A stretch of 64,000 nt of DNA from Nemertoderma westbladi. Lineage: Eukaryota > Xenacoelomorpha > Nemertodermatida > Nemertodermatidae. Positions 31,910 through 42,825 of this stretch are shown here, one piece after another. Location: assembly GCA_032718475.1 (NCBI GenBank), contig JAUCBJ010006668.1:1-64000 (forward strand), written 5' to 3'. Positions within the stretch are counted from its first letter, which is position 1. The number at the start of each line of letters is the position of its first letter. The notes beneath the pieces are model-generated. The model saw only the letters and a list, made by a program, of their open reading frames with translations, ran no database searches and was not told the DNA's origin. The position numbers and the translations under genes were made by a program.

Positions 31910-33343
31910 GGTTGTCTATTGAGAACTCCGAACTGGTCATGGCATTAATTCTGCTTTCTCCAAGGCTTGCATGGAGGGTGGGAGGGGTTTACATATTGAT
32001 TGCGATTGATATTTGATTGGGGATTAGATTATCATTTAGTTTTTCGGTTTTGTTGTCTTATAGACGGTCTTCTTATAGCCAGCTTGCTGGCTTTCTAGTT
32101 AATATTGCTGATTTTATTATTTGCTTATCCAGCCAATAACTGTGTCTATACAATAATGAGATATCATAATTAGTTATTTTAATATAAGTCCCTTACTACC
32201 CATAGCTAACATGTCATGAGATATAAAGTACAAAGTACATGAAAGCCACCCCTATTTGTTAAGTGGTGTACAGGGATTTCTACAAGCATTGTTTGAAAAT
32301 TATTACCTTGGCGTGGATGTATTTAATTAAATAATTTTGTAATTTTATTTATAGCGTATTGATTGACATTGAACTGTAGGCCTAACATAAGTAAAAATAC
32401 ATACGCATGTCCTAAGTAGATCTTTATAATTTTTCATTAATATGGTTGGAACCAAAACTATTCAAGAACCTGATTTTTTTCTGGGTTTGACAGTGGTATT
32501 CGTAAATAAACTGTTTACTATAAATAAGGCTCATGATTGGCCTATAGCAGTGTCTGGTTTTCCGTTTGCCTGCCAGTGAGGTAGCTGTTTGATTACTGTC
32601 TGAATGCCAGTTGTCTGAATGGTAGGCCTACCTTATACTGTACTGTAGTACTGTAGCTACCTACAACTATAATGTTTGGCTGTTCATGGCTTCATGCTCG
32701 CACGAAGCACAAGTAATGCTGTCGGGTGAGCCACGAAATGAGCCAAGGCTTACTGTAGCATAGGGGTACCATTAATGAGTTGTCTGTCGTCGTCTCGTAA
32801 ATTTTTGATCGCTTGTAACTCAGTCATTATTTAATGAAATTAAACCAAACTTGGTACGTATGTAGTCCGTCAAAATTTTAGAAAGATTCGGAAGTGAGGT
32901 CAAAAATCAGGCAGTCAGTCTGTTCTGTTACCGGTAGTTTCAGACTTTTGATAAAAACAAAAATAAAGTCTGCCAATCATTGCTGAAATTAATCCAAACT
33001 TGGTACGTATGCACTGCAGTCCGTCAAAAGTTTAGAAAGAATCTGAAATTTGATATGAAATGAGACAGTCTGCCAGTCGGTAACAGTAGTTTCAGACTTT
33101 TGATAAAAAACCGAAAAATAAGTCGGCCAATCATTGATGAAATTACACCAAACTTTGCACGTACTGTACAGTATGCAGTCTCGTATCATGCTGCGAAGAA
33201 GGCCTCATGAACGTATAATAACTTACACTCAGACAACTCGAATATATCTTCAATAAAAATTGTGGTGTACTCAGTGCGTCAGCGTCAGTTTGAGACTATG
33301 TGGCGTATATAGTGGGGGGATGAAGAATTGCACTGTTACATAA
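31910..33343. other. no gene seen; diverged 147-bp tandem duplication
   Basis: AT-rich DNA without a supported gene. From about 32845 to 33190 a unit of about 147 bp is repeated roughly 2.4 times: ccaaacttggtacgtatg recurs near 32855 and 33001 and, weaker, near 33150; tttcagacttttgataaaaa recurs at about 32937 and 33090. Confidence 0.6.
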
Positions 33344-33365
33344 ATGTATTCGTCTAGGGCTGGCT

Positions 33366-33600
33366 ATGATCGTCTTCGGTTGCTACGGGCAACCCAGCTG
33401 CGTCATCGGTTGCTACGGGCAACCCAGCCGCGTCATCGGTTGCTACGGGCAACCCAGCTGCGTCATCGGTTGCTACGGACACCCTCCCTCTGTCATCGGT
33501 TGCTACGGACAACCTCCCGCCATCATCAGTTGCTACGGACAACCTCCCGCCGTCATCCGTTGCTACGGGCAACCCAGCTGCATCATTGGCTGCCACGGGT
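33366..33600 (+). repeat. 30-bp minisatellite containing a GGTTGC/GCAACC hairpin
   Basis: Eight tandem units of about 30 bp, each with ggttgctacgggcaacc. GGTTGC and GCAACC form a 6-bp stem around a 5-nt loop, so single strands can fold into a series of hairpins. It abuts the 5' end of the CR1/L2-type LINE fragment. Confidence 0.92.
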
Positions 33601-35362
33601 AACACTCCGAATTCATTACTTACAGACTTTCAGGAGGTAACAATGGATGAAACAGAAACTCTTATAAAAGAATCAAAGTCTAAGACAAGTCCACGCGACC
33701 CATTACCAACAAGAGTTGTCAAGCTATCACTTAAACTGTTATTGCCAATAATTACGGTGATTATAAATTTATCTATTAAAACGGCAACGGTACCAACCCT
33801 ATTTAAGGAGGCAATACTTACACCAATCTTAAAGAAGGCCCGCTTGGATCCGGAGATCTTAAAGAACTTTAGACCTGTATCAAACTTACTATACATATCA
33901 AAGTTGACTGAGAAGGTTGTTGCACAGCAGTTAATCACTCACATGAATTCAAATGGTCTCTACGACCCGATGCAGAGTGCATATAGGCGGTACTATGGTA
34001 CCGAGACTGCATTGTTAAAGGTGAACAACGATATAATGTGTGATATCGATGGAGGCTCAGCTGTTCTTTTAATTTTATTAGATTTAAGCGCAGCCTTTGA
34101 TACTGTGGAGTATAGTAAACTACTAGAACTTTTGGAAAACGATATTGGTATTAGAGGAGCTGCGTTAGATTGGTTTGTATCATATCTATACGGACGAACA
34201 CAACAGGTTAAAGTCGTGAACTCCTATTCTGGGTGCCAGAAGCTAACGTATGGGCTCCCCCAGGGTTCCGTGCTTGGTCCATTATTGTTCTCAATATACA
34301 CCCGCTCGCTATCCAAGGTCATTAGAAAACATGGTCTTTCATATCATTTATACGCTGATGACACACAGCTTTATATTTCGTTTAAACCGATTGATTCCAC
34401 GGCTGCTGTAATTGTAACAGAAAATTGTCTCCGCGAAATAAAACAATGGATGAAAGAACATATGTTAAAAATGAACTCCGATAAAACCGAAGTCCTCCTC
34501 TTACAGTCACGTTTTGGACAGCAAGCAGGTCCCCTTAGCGTACAAATTGAAAATGATAGTATATCATGTACTGATAATGCTCGTAACATTGGCTTCCTCT
34601 TTGACTCTCACCTAACATTCAAAAATCAGAAATCAACCGTAGTTAGAGATGCCTTCTTCCATCTACGCAACCTTTCTAAAATAAAGCGATATTTATCTAG
34701 ATGTGAATTGGAAATATTAATACATGCATTTATAACAAATAAATTGGACAACAATAATTCACTCTACTATGGTTTACCTGATAAATACATTAAGAAATTA
34801 CAATATGTACAGAACTCAGCAGCGCGAATGTTAGAAGGTATTAGAAAGCGCGAGCACATAACCCCAGTACTGAAACGCCTCCACTGGCTCCCAATTAATA
34901 GGCGTATTGAATATAAATTAGCTATGTTGTCATACAAGTGCTGGAACGGTACCGCGCCGGGCTATCTCTGCGAACTGCTCAAGCGATATACACCCGGGAG
35001 GGACTTACGTTCGGGCGGTGAGGGATTATTGGTTGTACCCCGATACAACCTTGAGAGCTATGGAAGGCGCGCGTTCTCTGTTGCGGCACCTCGCATTTGG
35101 AATTCCTTACCTAAAGACATACGCCTGGCCAGTACCCTTGGTATTTTTAAAGAAAAACTGAAAACTCACTATTATGTACAGGAATATTGCTGAAGCAATT
35201 TTTTTAAAATAGTTCTAACTTTTTACTTGATTGTGTTTTTTTACGTATGTTTTTAGTGTTCTTTAGCCAGTTTTTATAGAAAATACCTACGTACACGCAG
35301 TACATACCAACACATACACTACACAGCGCCTTGAAATAGTGCTTAGAAAGGCGCTTTATAAA

Positions 35363-35395
<33 letters not shown>
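33601..35395 (+). mobile_element. 5'-truncated CR1/L2-group LINE
   Basis: Consists of the RT half of the LINE ORF, a 3' UTR with gcgctttataaatattatta, and a (TTA)n tail at about 35365-35395, the usual ending of CR1/L2-type elements. The endonuclease and ORF1 are missing and the hairpin minisatellite stands at the truncation point. Confidence 0.88.
33641..35193 (+). CDS. LINE reverse transcriptase (CR1/L2 group), 5'-truncated
   Basis: The frame is open from 33586 without an ATG; the first ATG is at 33641. The RT begins with RPVSNLLYISKLTEKVV, then LLDLSAAFDTV (catalytic Asp), GLPQGSVLGPLLFSIYT and YHLYADDTQLY (active-site YADD near 34350). The C-terminal region typical of the group follows (HWLPINRRIEYKLAML, YGRRAFSVAAPRIWNSLP). 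About 517 codons remain, roughly half of a full ORF2. The surviving RT is intact, yet without an endonuclease or 5' region it should be unable to move alone. Confidence 0.85.
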
Positions 35396-36033
35396 GATTG
35401 GTTAACCATCTACCTGCATAATAGTAAAATTATTCCAGCAATCCGCTAGAATGAACATAAAGTATATGTTCCTTGAATATGATGTAGGCCCCCTACACGG
35501 CAGTTCATTCCCGCTTACCATTTATTGTGAATTCGACCCTTATCATACTGTACAAGCCTGCTGCGTCGACCAGTATGTATTACAGGTATTATTAGCCCCT
35601 TTTCACATAGTTACCGGCCTCTACAGTTTACATACATACCGGCTTTACCCACAATTGCGCCATTTAATTTACATACAGTAGTTTCTGATATAGGTTTTAA
35701 TATGAATGCCATACTGTAGGGCAAGTTTGTACAGGTTGATCTGTCCCTGAGTCCGAGTAGCGCAGTTCCCATCTAAATCCAATTCGTTGTTTCTGCAGGG
35801 CAGGGTGATGCTGCTTGGCTTTACCGATGGCTACTATTAATTCCTATTATTAATGCAGTAACTATTAATTAACAATGCAGTTACTATTAATTAAAACTAT
35901 TAACTATTGAGGAGAAAAATCAGAAAGTAATATTAGGCCAGTATACCAGTAGATTATAAAAGATACCCTTCAATATTTTCAACTGATTATAATATTTACA
36001 TACATAATTTTAAATAATTATTATAAATTAATA
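35396..36033. other. upstream flank of the BHMT-type gene
   Basis: AT-rich DNA with a short direct repeat of actattaatta words near 35830-35905. No promoter element could be assigned and no gene is supported. Confidence 0.4.
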
Positions 36034-39000
36034 ATGTCTGATGTGAAGCCGTTTCGTCAGCGAATAAAGGACGGGGATGTGATTATACAGGCTGAAGGAT
36101 ACGTTTTGGCTCTGGAGAGATATTGTTTATTAAAAGGAGGTTTGGAATGGATTCCCCGAGTGGTTCTGGATGACCCAGAGAGAGTGCGGCAATTGCATCG
36201 GGATTTCGTCCGTTGTGGTAGTGACGTGGTACTTGCTTGCACGTACTACGCCAACATACAGAAACTAAAATTGGTTGGCCTGGAGCACCGAAATGAAGAA
36301 CTAAATAGGTAATGGAGTAATATAATGTTTACATAATTGTTGTAAAATTTCACATTTACTGTGTTGACACCCGAGTGGTACGTTACTTGATTGAACGTGA
36401 GTGCCGGTCAGTAAAATATAATTAAAGGTCGTACGCGACATCCTGGCTAACAGGGGCTTGTTATAATATATTTAAAAATAAATAAACAGGTAAACAATAG
36501 AGTCTCACAATAGAGTATGTAGAGTAATCCTTTGTCCATCTGATACAGTAGAGGAGTCTGAGATTAGCGCGTACTGGGTCTAAGACACCGAAACGCAACC
36601 ACCATTTTTTTGATAAAATTTATTATGCTTGCACTAGTTCTACCTCTTTTGCGGCGACAAAATGTCATATATTTTCTTATAGAATATACTGTAGGCTTAG
36701 CTTTTCGGCAGTATAATACCGGTATCATTTAGTGTATGGCGGTTAGGCTTAGGGTTAGGGTGCGATACATACCTGTATGTTGAGCATGTTTAATAAAATT
36801 GTTCTTTTTTGTGTATGTTGTTTATGTTTTTGTATGTTTTTGTTTATGTATTTGTTTGTGTTTTTTGATGGCCCTAGGGCTGAGTATACTACTTTGGGGG
36901 TAATTTTGGGGTTTTGGAATTTTTGTTTGTGGGGTGTAAGACTCTATTGTTTACCAGTTTATTTATTTTTTAGTAAAAATATAGGCATGTGCTTCATAAA
37001 ACTAAAAAATATTTTGCATCAAGAACAGTATGTAAGTAATTTTATTAAAAAGATTATAACATTACAAAAGAATGCTGATAAGAAAATCACATTGAAGCTT
37101 TTGTTGTTAACTTTTCGGCCCTAATCACTCGCCGTATTAATTGTTGTTATCGTTACATAGGAAAGCCTTACAAATAGCGCGCGAAGTCGCCGACGAAACC
37201 TCTACGCTGATGGCTGGAGATCTATGCAACACCAACCTCGATCCTAGCGACGACGGAGCCAAAGAAGAAATACGGTTAGCGGAAATAATGTTAATTATAA
37301 GTATAAAGAAAATGAGTATACAGTAGTTGGTGTCGTACCTTGGCGTTCTGATAGGGGGAAACTGGACGCAATAAAAATGCATCCCTCTCCAGGGGAAATT
37401 AGACGCAAATAACAGCTGCTTACTCTCAAAAATAAAACTGTAACCTGTTCTATTGTGTTTAGTTTATTGTTTTGGTTAAAATAACGTACCACTGTAACCT
37501 GCTCCTTTCCCTAAATTGAGAATTTAACATTGAGGCGGGATATTAGTTCGCCAAGATGGTATTTGCGTCCAGTTTCCCTCCCTGCTCTGGCGTTATCGGG
37601 CGTCTCGGGTTGTGGGTTCGTTCGGTCCCCGCAAGGCGGCATGGGGAAGTTTTCATTTCCACATCATGAATAGTTTAAAAGGACGCAGCCATCCTGACGT
37701 ATCTCTGCCTTGTATCCTTAAATGGCAGCTAAATGAGTACTGGAGTTTCTTCTGCAGATTTCCTCAATATTTCCGATAGTAGTGGGGGGTACCACTATGG
37801 AAGTGTGAGTCGCAAATCTCATATCGGCAAATAAGTATCTAGTCTCAATGTTCAATCAATTAAGGAAAAGGAGCAGGTTACAGTGGTAGGCTACGGTATT
37901 CTAACCAAAACAATAAACTGAAGACAATAGAACAGGTGTAGAAATGGGATGAATTTTGATTCAAAGGGTTGAATTTTGCTTGCGTTGTTCATTAATATTA
38001 CATACTGTAATAACTTGAAGACAAAACGCCAGGAAGGTGGCCGAACCAATCCAAACAACTTCAAAAACGAAGGTATAATAGAATACAATAAATTATATTA
38101 ATGATAATTTGTTTCTTTCTACACAGACAAGTTTATACTCAGTATGTGCAATGGGCCAAGGAAGCTGGAGCAGACTATATGGTTTTAGAGACTATGGGTT
38201 ACTATGAAGAAGCTCTCATTGGTCTCGAAGTTATTAAGGCTGCGGGTCTACCATCTGTCGTAACATTCGCGCGCTCAAACAGTGGCATGACATTCGATGG
38301 TCATAAATTTGAAGATATAATTCCGGAGTTTTATAAGATGGGAGCTGATGTAGTTGGCTTTAACTGTAGGATGAGCCCTGAGGTGAGAGAAACTGTACTT
38401 GTTAGATGATAGGTTCGTGAAATGTGGTACTTTATATGCGTGTGTTTGGTTGCGTATGGTGTTAAACAGTACCGGTAGTTTATGTTTATAAATGATTCAA
38501 TGAGTTGTTATTAGCTGAGGCTAAGAATCAAATATTGCATTAAAATTTAGCAATTTCAATTCAATAAATGGTGTTCATGTTTATTTTTATCATTAGATAA
38601 CGATTCATTATATTCGAGAACTAAGAAAAAATTATAAAGGACCTTTAGCGGCTGTTCCTGTTCATTATCGGATGAAATTAGGAGACGCAAATTATTTAAA
38701 CTGTATCAATCCGCATACTGGAAAACCTGCGTTTCCTGAAGGTAAGTAGCCTTTAGCCTGGCTTTAACAACAGATCTAAACAACCGATCCGGAAGCAAAT
38801 TCTACCAATAGAGTTCGTATAACATCGATTTACGCAATATGAAATATGATTGCAACATTATAGTTGTAGCATTAGAATTTCTCAATAATACAATTTATCA
38901 TTTATTCAACATTTATAATGTTTGTGATAGCAATAATGTAATAATAGTAACTACCGGTACAGATTTGAAATGGCGAAAAAGAGTAGCTAGTTAGCATAGC

Positions 39001-39864
39001 TAGTGCTGCTTTATTTTGCCGTTGTGGTGCGTAGATATAACGGGAAGGGTTCATGCCGTCATATTATTCGTTATTTTTAATTTCGAATTAAATTGAGTTG
39101 CTGTTTTTCCCATGTAAATATTTGTAAATGTAAAAGCCAAAGTAAAAGATTATCTTTAAAATAATTCTGATATGTTTGTTACAAAAAAATATTGTGTTCT
39201 GAACAATCTACTTTTAAAACTAGAAGTGATTTATATAACCTTTTCTACGTTATACGGGCCAATTTATTAAAAAAAAGAGTGACCAATGCAATTGATAATT
39301 AAATTATGTTTCAAATCACTATTACAGTATATTCAAGTTCGTTCTAAATTACAACATACTGCTCATGTACAATGTACTTACTAATAATACCCATTTTGGT
39401 CCCATTGGTGTAGTTGTTACATTGAATTAACATCTCTCCGGAGGTCGTGGGTTCGATCCCAGGGCATTGAGATGGAAAGTTTGATGGACTGGAAATAAGT
39501 CGTCGGACTTTGTGCGTAATCAATCCCCTGGCCTAACGGCCGAAGAAAACTTTTACTTTCCTTTTAAATGAAGAATACCAGTTTACTGACTAACAATCTG
39601 AAGATGATAAAAATAATGTTACTTTTGTCTCCAAAACCTATAGATTTGGACGCAATATCCTGTGGTCGTACTGAGGTGAGACAGTTCGCAAAGTCATGTT
39701 TAGAACTTGGAGTCCAAATCATAGGATTGTGTTGCGGGAACGCTCCTCACTTTACGAGAGCACTCGCTGAGACACTGGGCCGGGTTACAGGAGCCAGCAG
39801 TTTCAGTCACGATCATAAAATGATGCTTCGTCGAGCGTCAGGAGTCACTATGGATCGTCATTAA
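36034..39864 (+). CDS. BHMT: betaine-homocysteine S-methyltransferase-like enzyme (5 exons)
   Basis: Zinc-dependent homocysteine methyltransferase family, which makes methionine from homocysteine; in BHMT the donor is betaine. Exons are 36034-36308, 37161-37274, 38127-38382, 38597-38741 and 39644-39864, each bounded by AG and GT and keeping frame, for a 336-residue product. Visible features are EGYVLALER and the [15 protein letters not shown] segment near the start, [27 protein letters not shown], and the three zinc ligands: Cys in VVGFNCRM and the pair in IIGLCCGN. The vertebrate enzyme is about 406 residues. This one ends soon after the CC motif region and so lacks the C-terminal arm used for oligomer contacts, unless another exon was missed. 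Donor specificity (betaine or S-methylmethionine) cannot be read from the sequence. Confidence 0.88.
36770..37130 (+). other. low-complexity open stretch in intron 1 of the BHMT-type gene
   Basis: A 115-codon frame rich in Phe, Leu and Cys lies inside intron 1. Its composition follows the T-rich DNA. It might be a LINE leftover, but no motif supports a gene. Confidence 0.3.
37355..37938. repeat. large palindromic element in intron 2 of the BHMT-type gene
   Basis: Arms of about 80 bp at 37440-37516 and 37859-37938 are inverted copies (shared words gtaacctgctccttt and tttattgttttggtta). A second inverted pair (gggaaactggacgcaa at about 37360, and its reverse complement at about 37563) overlaps it. 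Related sequence occurs in both introns of TOMM70, so this is a dispersed family of palindromic (MITE or foldback) elements. Confidence 0.8.
39400..39560 (+). mobile_element. tRNA-derived SINE in intron 4 of the BHMT-type gene
   Basis: The head reads tcccattggtgtagttgtta and then, after 40 bp, gtgggttcgatcccagggca: an A box (TGGTGTAGTTG) and a B box (GGTTCGATCCC) at normal tRNA spacing. The start resembles tRNA-Glu. A body of about 90 bp follows. No acceptor stem closes, so a working tRNA is unlikely. Confidence 0.7.
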
Positions 39865-41907
39865 TATTAGGTTGTACACTGCAAACTGAAAGTAATTTTC
39901 TCATAATTTGTAACATTTTTGTAGACAATTATTAATACCTTATTAATTTAATTATAATTATATTAAATTACCTTTTAATGCGATGCAGTAGATAATATTC
40001 TATAAATTATGCATAATAATTATTCATAGCCGTTAATTTATTATAGCTATATAGCTAAAGCTAGATTTAGAACTAGAGCAAATTTCAATAGTTTTCAATT
40101 CAAGTTGCCATCTTAATTTAAGGAGGGGGAGGGGTGGGGGGTACTAGCTAGCATGCATACTGCCCCAAAAAGCGAATAACTGGATATAAAGTATAAGATA
40201 CATTTTGGATGGACTAATTGTACGTAATATTTTCAAAATATAACAATATATTTTGCAAAAGGAAAGTAACATTTTTATTTATTTCTATGGAATTAATTTC
40301 GCACTATTAAATCGCCAGGACGACATATTTTCCAACTTTATATCGCAATGCGACATTATTTCTCAGTATGTCCCTACGCCATATATTTTACTATCTATTT
40401 CCAGTATAACCAGTATGTAACCGCGTCATTACTAGGTTGTTCTAGAAAGTTTAAGTGCAAAACTACAAATAATTCCACACAAATAAATACAATTAGATTC
40501 GCCATTGTTCATAATTAGCACATTAAAGCTTTTGCTGCAATCGTTCTATTATTTCCCTCGCTGTCGCCCGGGAAACAAAATCACTCGTGCCGTAACTCTA
40601 TAATGTGCTATTTTACTGTATGAACAATGACGTAGCCTATATAGTTAATATTCCTCGAAAATGCGGATTACAAAGTCAAATAATCAAACCACAAAGGGGA
40701 TTAAACTTCAGTAGTAGCTACTGGAGCAAAAAAAAAATATTTCTACCAGGACTGGAAACTAGGTCCTGGTAGCTAAAGTCCAGTCCTGGTATAAATTAAT
40801 ATTCTAGAAGTCTATGAATAAACTTGTAGATAGTTGATTGGATAAATATTTTATTATCCGTATTTTTGGAAGATTGATTAGATTAACTATTTCTTTTACA
40901 AATATAATGTACCATTTTTTTGTCAGAATTTTTTATCCGCATTTTCGAGGAATAGTAGAATGTCACATGTATTCTGAGGCGTGGCCGGGGAATAAATGCA
41001 CATTATTATACTTCACTTTTACTGAAATCTAGTTAGTCTGTATGTCAGTCTATCTCACTATCCGACAATCTGTCAGTGAAATATAAGAAAGGGCACACCA
41101 TCTAGCTAAATGGTTTTTTTTATTGGCTTTGCTGGTCGCAGAATTCATATCATTTTTCTCATTTGATTGTTTGCAAACTGTCTTACTGTCGTTTATTTTT
41201 TGATGGACAGACTGACATGCATACAAACAGAAACGATGACGCCAAATTTGAATACTGAAATTGGAAATTAAGTCACTAACCAAGAAAACCCATATAGGAC
41301 ATTTTATGCTAAATACCGACATTCATACATATCTTGAGAAGTAAAAAGGAAGGATCTGTTTTGAAATTTGGAATCTTGATAAAAATCTGCTCTAGATGAA
41401 ATGGAAAAAAATTAAAATAAATTTAAAGCCAGTAACCCCCTTATTTAATGCGAGGCAGGGCTGCCTAAAATACAGTAAATTATTTCAGGTAGCCTTGTGC
41501 GAGGCGTACACTACACTAGTACTTTACTGTAATTGCGATATTTATTTTAATATGAAAAAGTTTTGCAAAAATGAAACATGAAGAAGATTTTAAGTTCTAC
41601 GCTTTACTTTGAGGGCATGGCATCACTCGTCATCACGATAACAAAGTGTTTCATCCCGTACCGTGAGCAGGTACCATCCGCAGGTCTTTACTTGATGATG
41701 CTTGAGGTTCCATTAGGAGTGCGTTTCATTATAAATGACACCCACATCCCCATATCGTTTTACTCTAATATACGACCAGCACCACCCTGTGTGTCACACC
41801 ATCCTTCTTAGATAACTGCAAGTGGGATCATCTAGAAAACCAATTCAGCTGGAATTTATTGAAACTCCTGATAACAAACTGAGCAACATTTTAGATGCAT
41901 CTAATTA
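39865..41907. other. intergenic between the BHMT-type and GPCR-like genes
   Basis: AT-rich. It contains one small MITE-like element (40649-40954). Short open frames such as 41578-41811 have no recognisable domain. An AATAAA on the minus strand at 41855-41860 may serve the GPCR-like gene. Confidence 0.5.
40647..40956. mobile_element. MITE with 18-bp inverted ends and TA flanks
   Basis: TTCCTCGAAAATGCGGAT at 40651-40668 is perfectly matched in inverted orientation near 40935-40952, and a TA dinucleotide stands outside each end. This is the pattern of non-autonomous Tc1/mariner-type elements of about 305 bp. A central hairpin (accaggactgga at 40745 with tccagtcctggt at 40779) lies inside. Confidence 0.7.
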
Positions 41908-42825
41908 TTAGCAAGGGCTTGACTTAAAACTACAGAAACTACTGACATATCGTCTTATTCTTGGCTTCAAGACGATTAGCACGACAGAGTCCATGAGAAC
42001 AACCAGTCTAGGAAGATGATTGACAACATTCAAACCGAGACAGGCGAAGTAGCTGAATGGTTGCGACCACTGGTAGACATGGCAACAGAGTGGCCGAATC
42101 GGATCATGTACATTTTGGTTGATAATTGACAAACTGAGAGGAACGAACCAGCATAAACAGGTAGTAGCGGCGAGAACACCGAAACATCGGATCTGTCGTT
42201 GTCGCATCCGGTAGCGGCGACTACTCCGAAGTTGGGTCGACATGCGATGTAACTGCCTCCTCGCGGTGACAAAAACCGAGGCGTGGAGAAGCAGACATAA
42301 CGCAGTCGTGGTTATGATCACGTGTTCCTGAGGACCAAAATTGGATGGATACAAAACAAGCGTGTTGTACAGCGAGAAAAATATTACTGAAGGCCAGACG
42401 AGTGCTAATGAACCCAATATGATGTAACGCGTTACAATGCGTTGGTAACGTATTCCGTAATGGATGAATATAAAACGATCCAACGCCATCAGAAGCGTGC
42501 TAGCGATGCTGCCGTAAACGTTGACGGCGTTGATGCCAATTAAAACGTGGATGAATAGTTGAGATGATTTCATGGAGTTGTGATTCGGGAAGTGGGATGT
42601 TGTGTCGGCTAGTAAGGATAAGAAACCGAACAAATCCGCTACTAGGAGGCTCACAACAAGAGCCTCGGACAGACTTACGAGAGAGTCTTTGCATGCGACG
42701 ACGAGACAAGGTATAATGAGGAAGGGAGAAGATACGCAAGCACCGACCAATAACGGCAATATAATGTAATCTGTGACAGTCAACGCATTGACTAGTGTTG
42801 AATTATCGGCGAAATTGCAACTCAT
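41908..42825 (-). CDS. class A (rhodopsin-like) GPCR-like receptor, single exon
   Basis: A 305-residue intronless membrane protein starting at the ATG 42823-42825. The N-terminus is short with an N-glycosylation site (NST). About seven hydrophobic segments are seen, with TM1 near 19-43, TM2 near 53-75, TM3 near 90-112, TM4 near 133-153, TM5 near 168-190, TM6 near 220-240 and TM7 near 260-285. The end of TM3 carries ALDRFIFIHYGIRY, a DRY-type motif (DRF) followed by the common IHYxxRY pattern; the third loop is basic (RRYRMRQRQIR) and TM6 has CW-P. The usual NPxxY of TM7 is replaced by MDSVVLIVL, a notable departure. The ligand is unknown. It looks like an orphan of the melanocortin/S1P/adenosine-like branch, but that placement is weak. 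Confidence 0.7.
   Translation of the reverse strand: MSCNFADNSTLVNALTVTDYIILPLLVGACVSSPFLIIPCLVVACKDSLVSLSEALVVSLLVADLFGFLSLLADTTSHFPNHNSMKSSQLFIHVLIGINAVNVYGSIASTLLMALDRFIFIHYGIRYQRIVTRYIILGSLALVWPSVIFFSLYNTLVLYPSNFGPQEHVIITTTALCLLLHASVFVTARRQLHRMSTQLRSSRRYRMRQRQIRCFGVLAATTCLCWFVPLSLSIINQNVHDPIRPLCCHVYQWSQPFSYFACLGLNVVNHLPRLVVLMDSVVLIVLKPRIRRYVSSFCSFKSSPC

Noticed and set aside
36730-36765. TTAGGG-like words (ggcttagggttaggg)
   Set aside because: Only two adjacent copies; not an interstitial telomere array.
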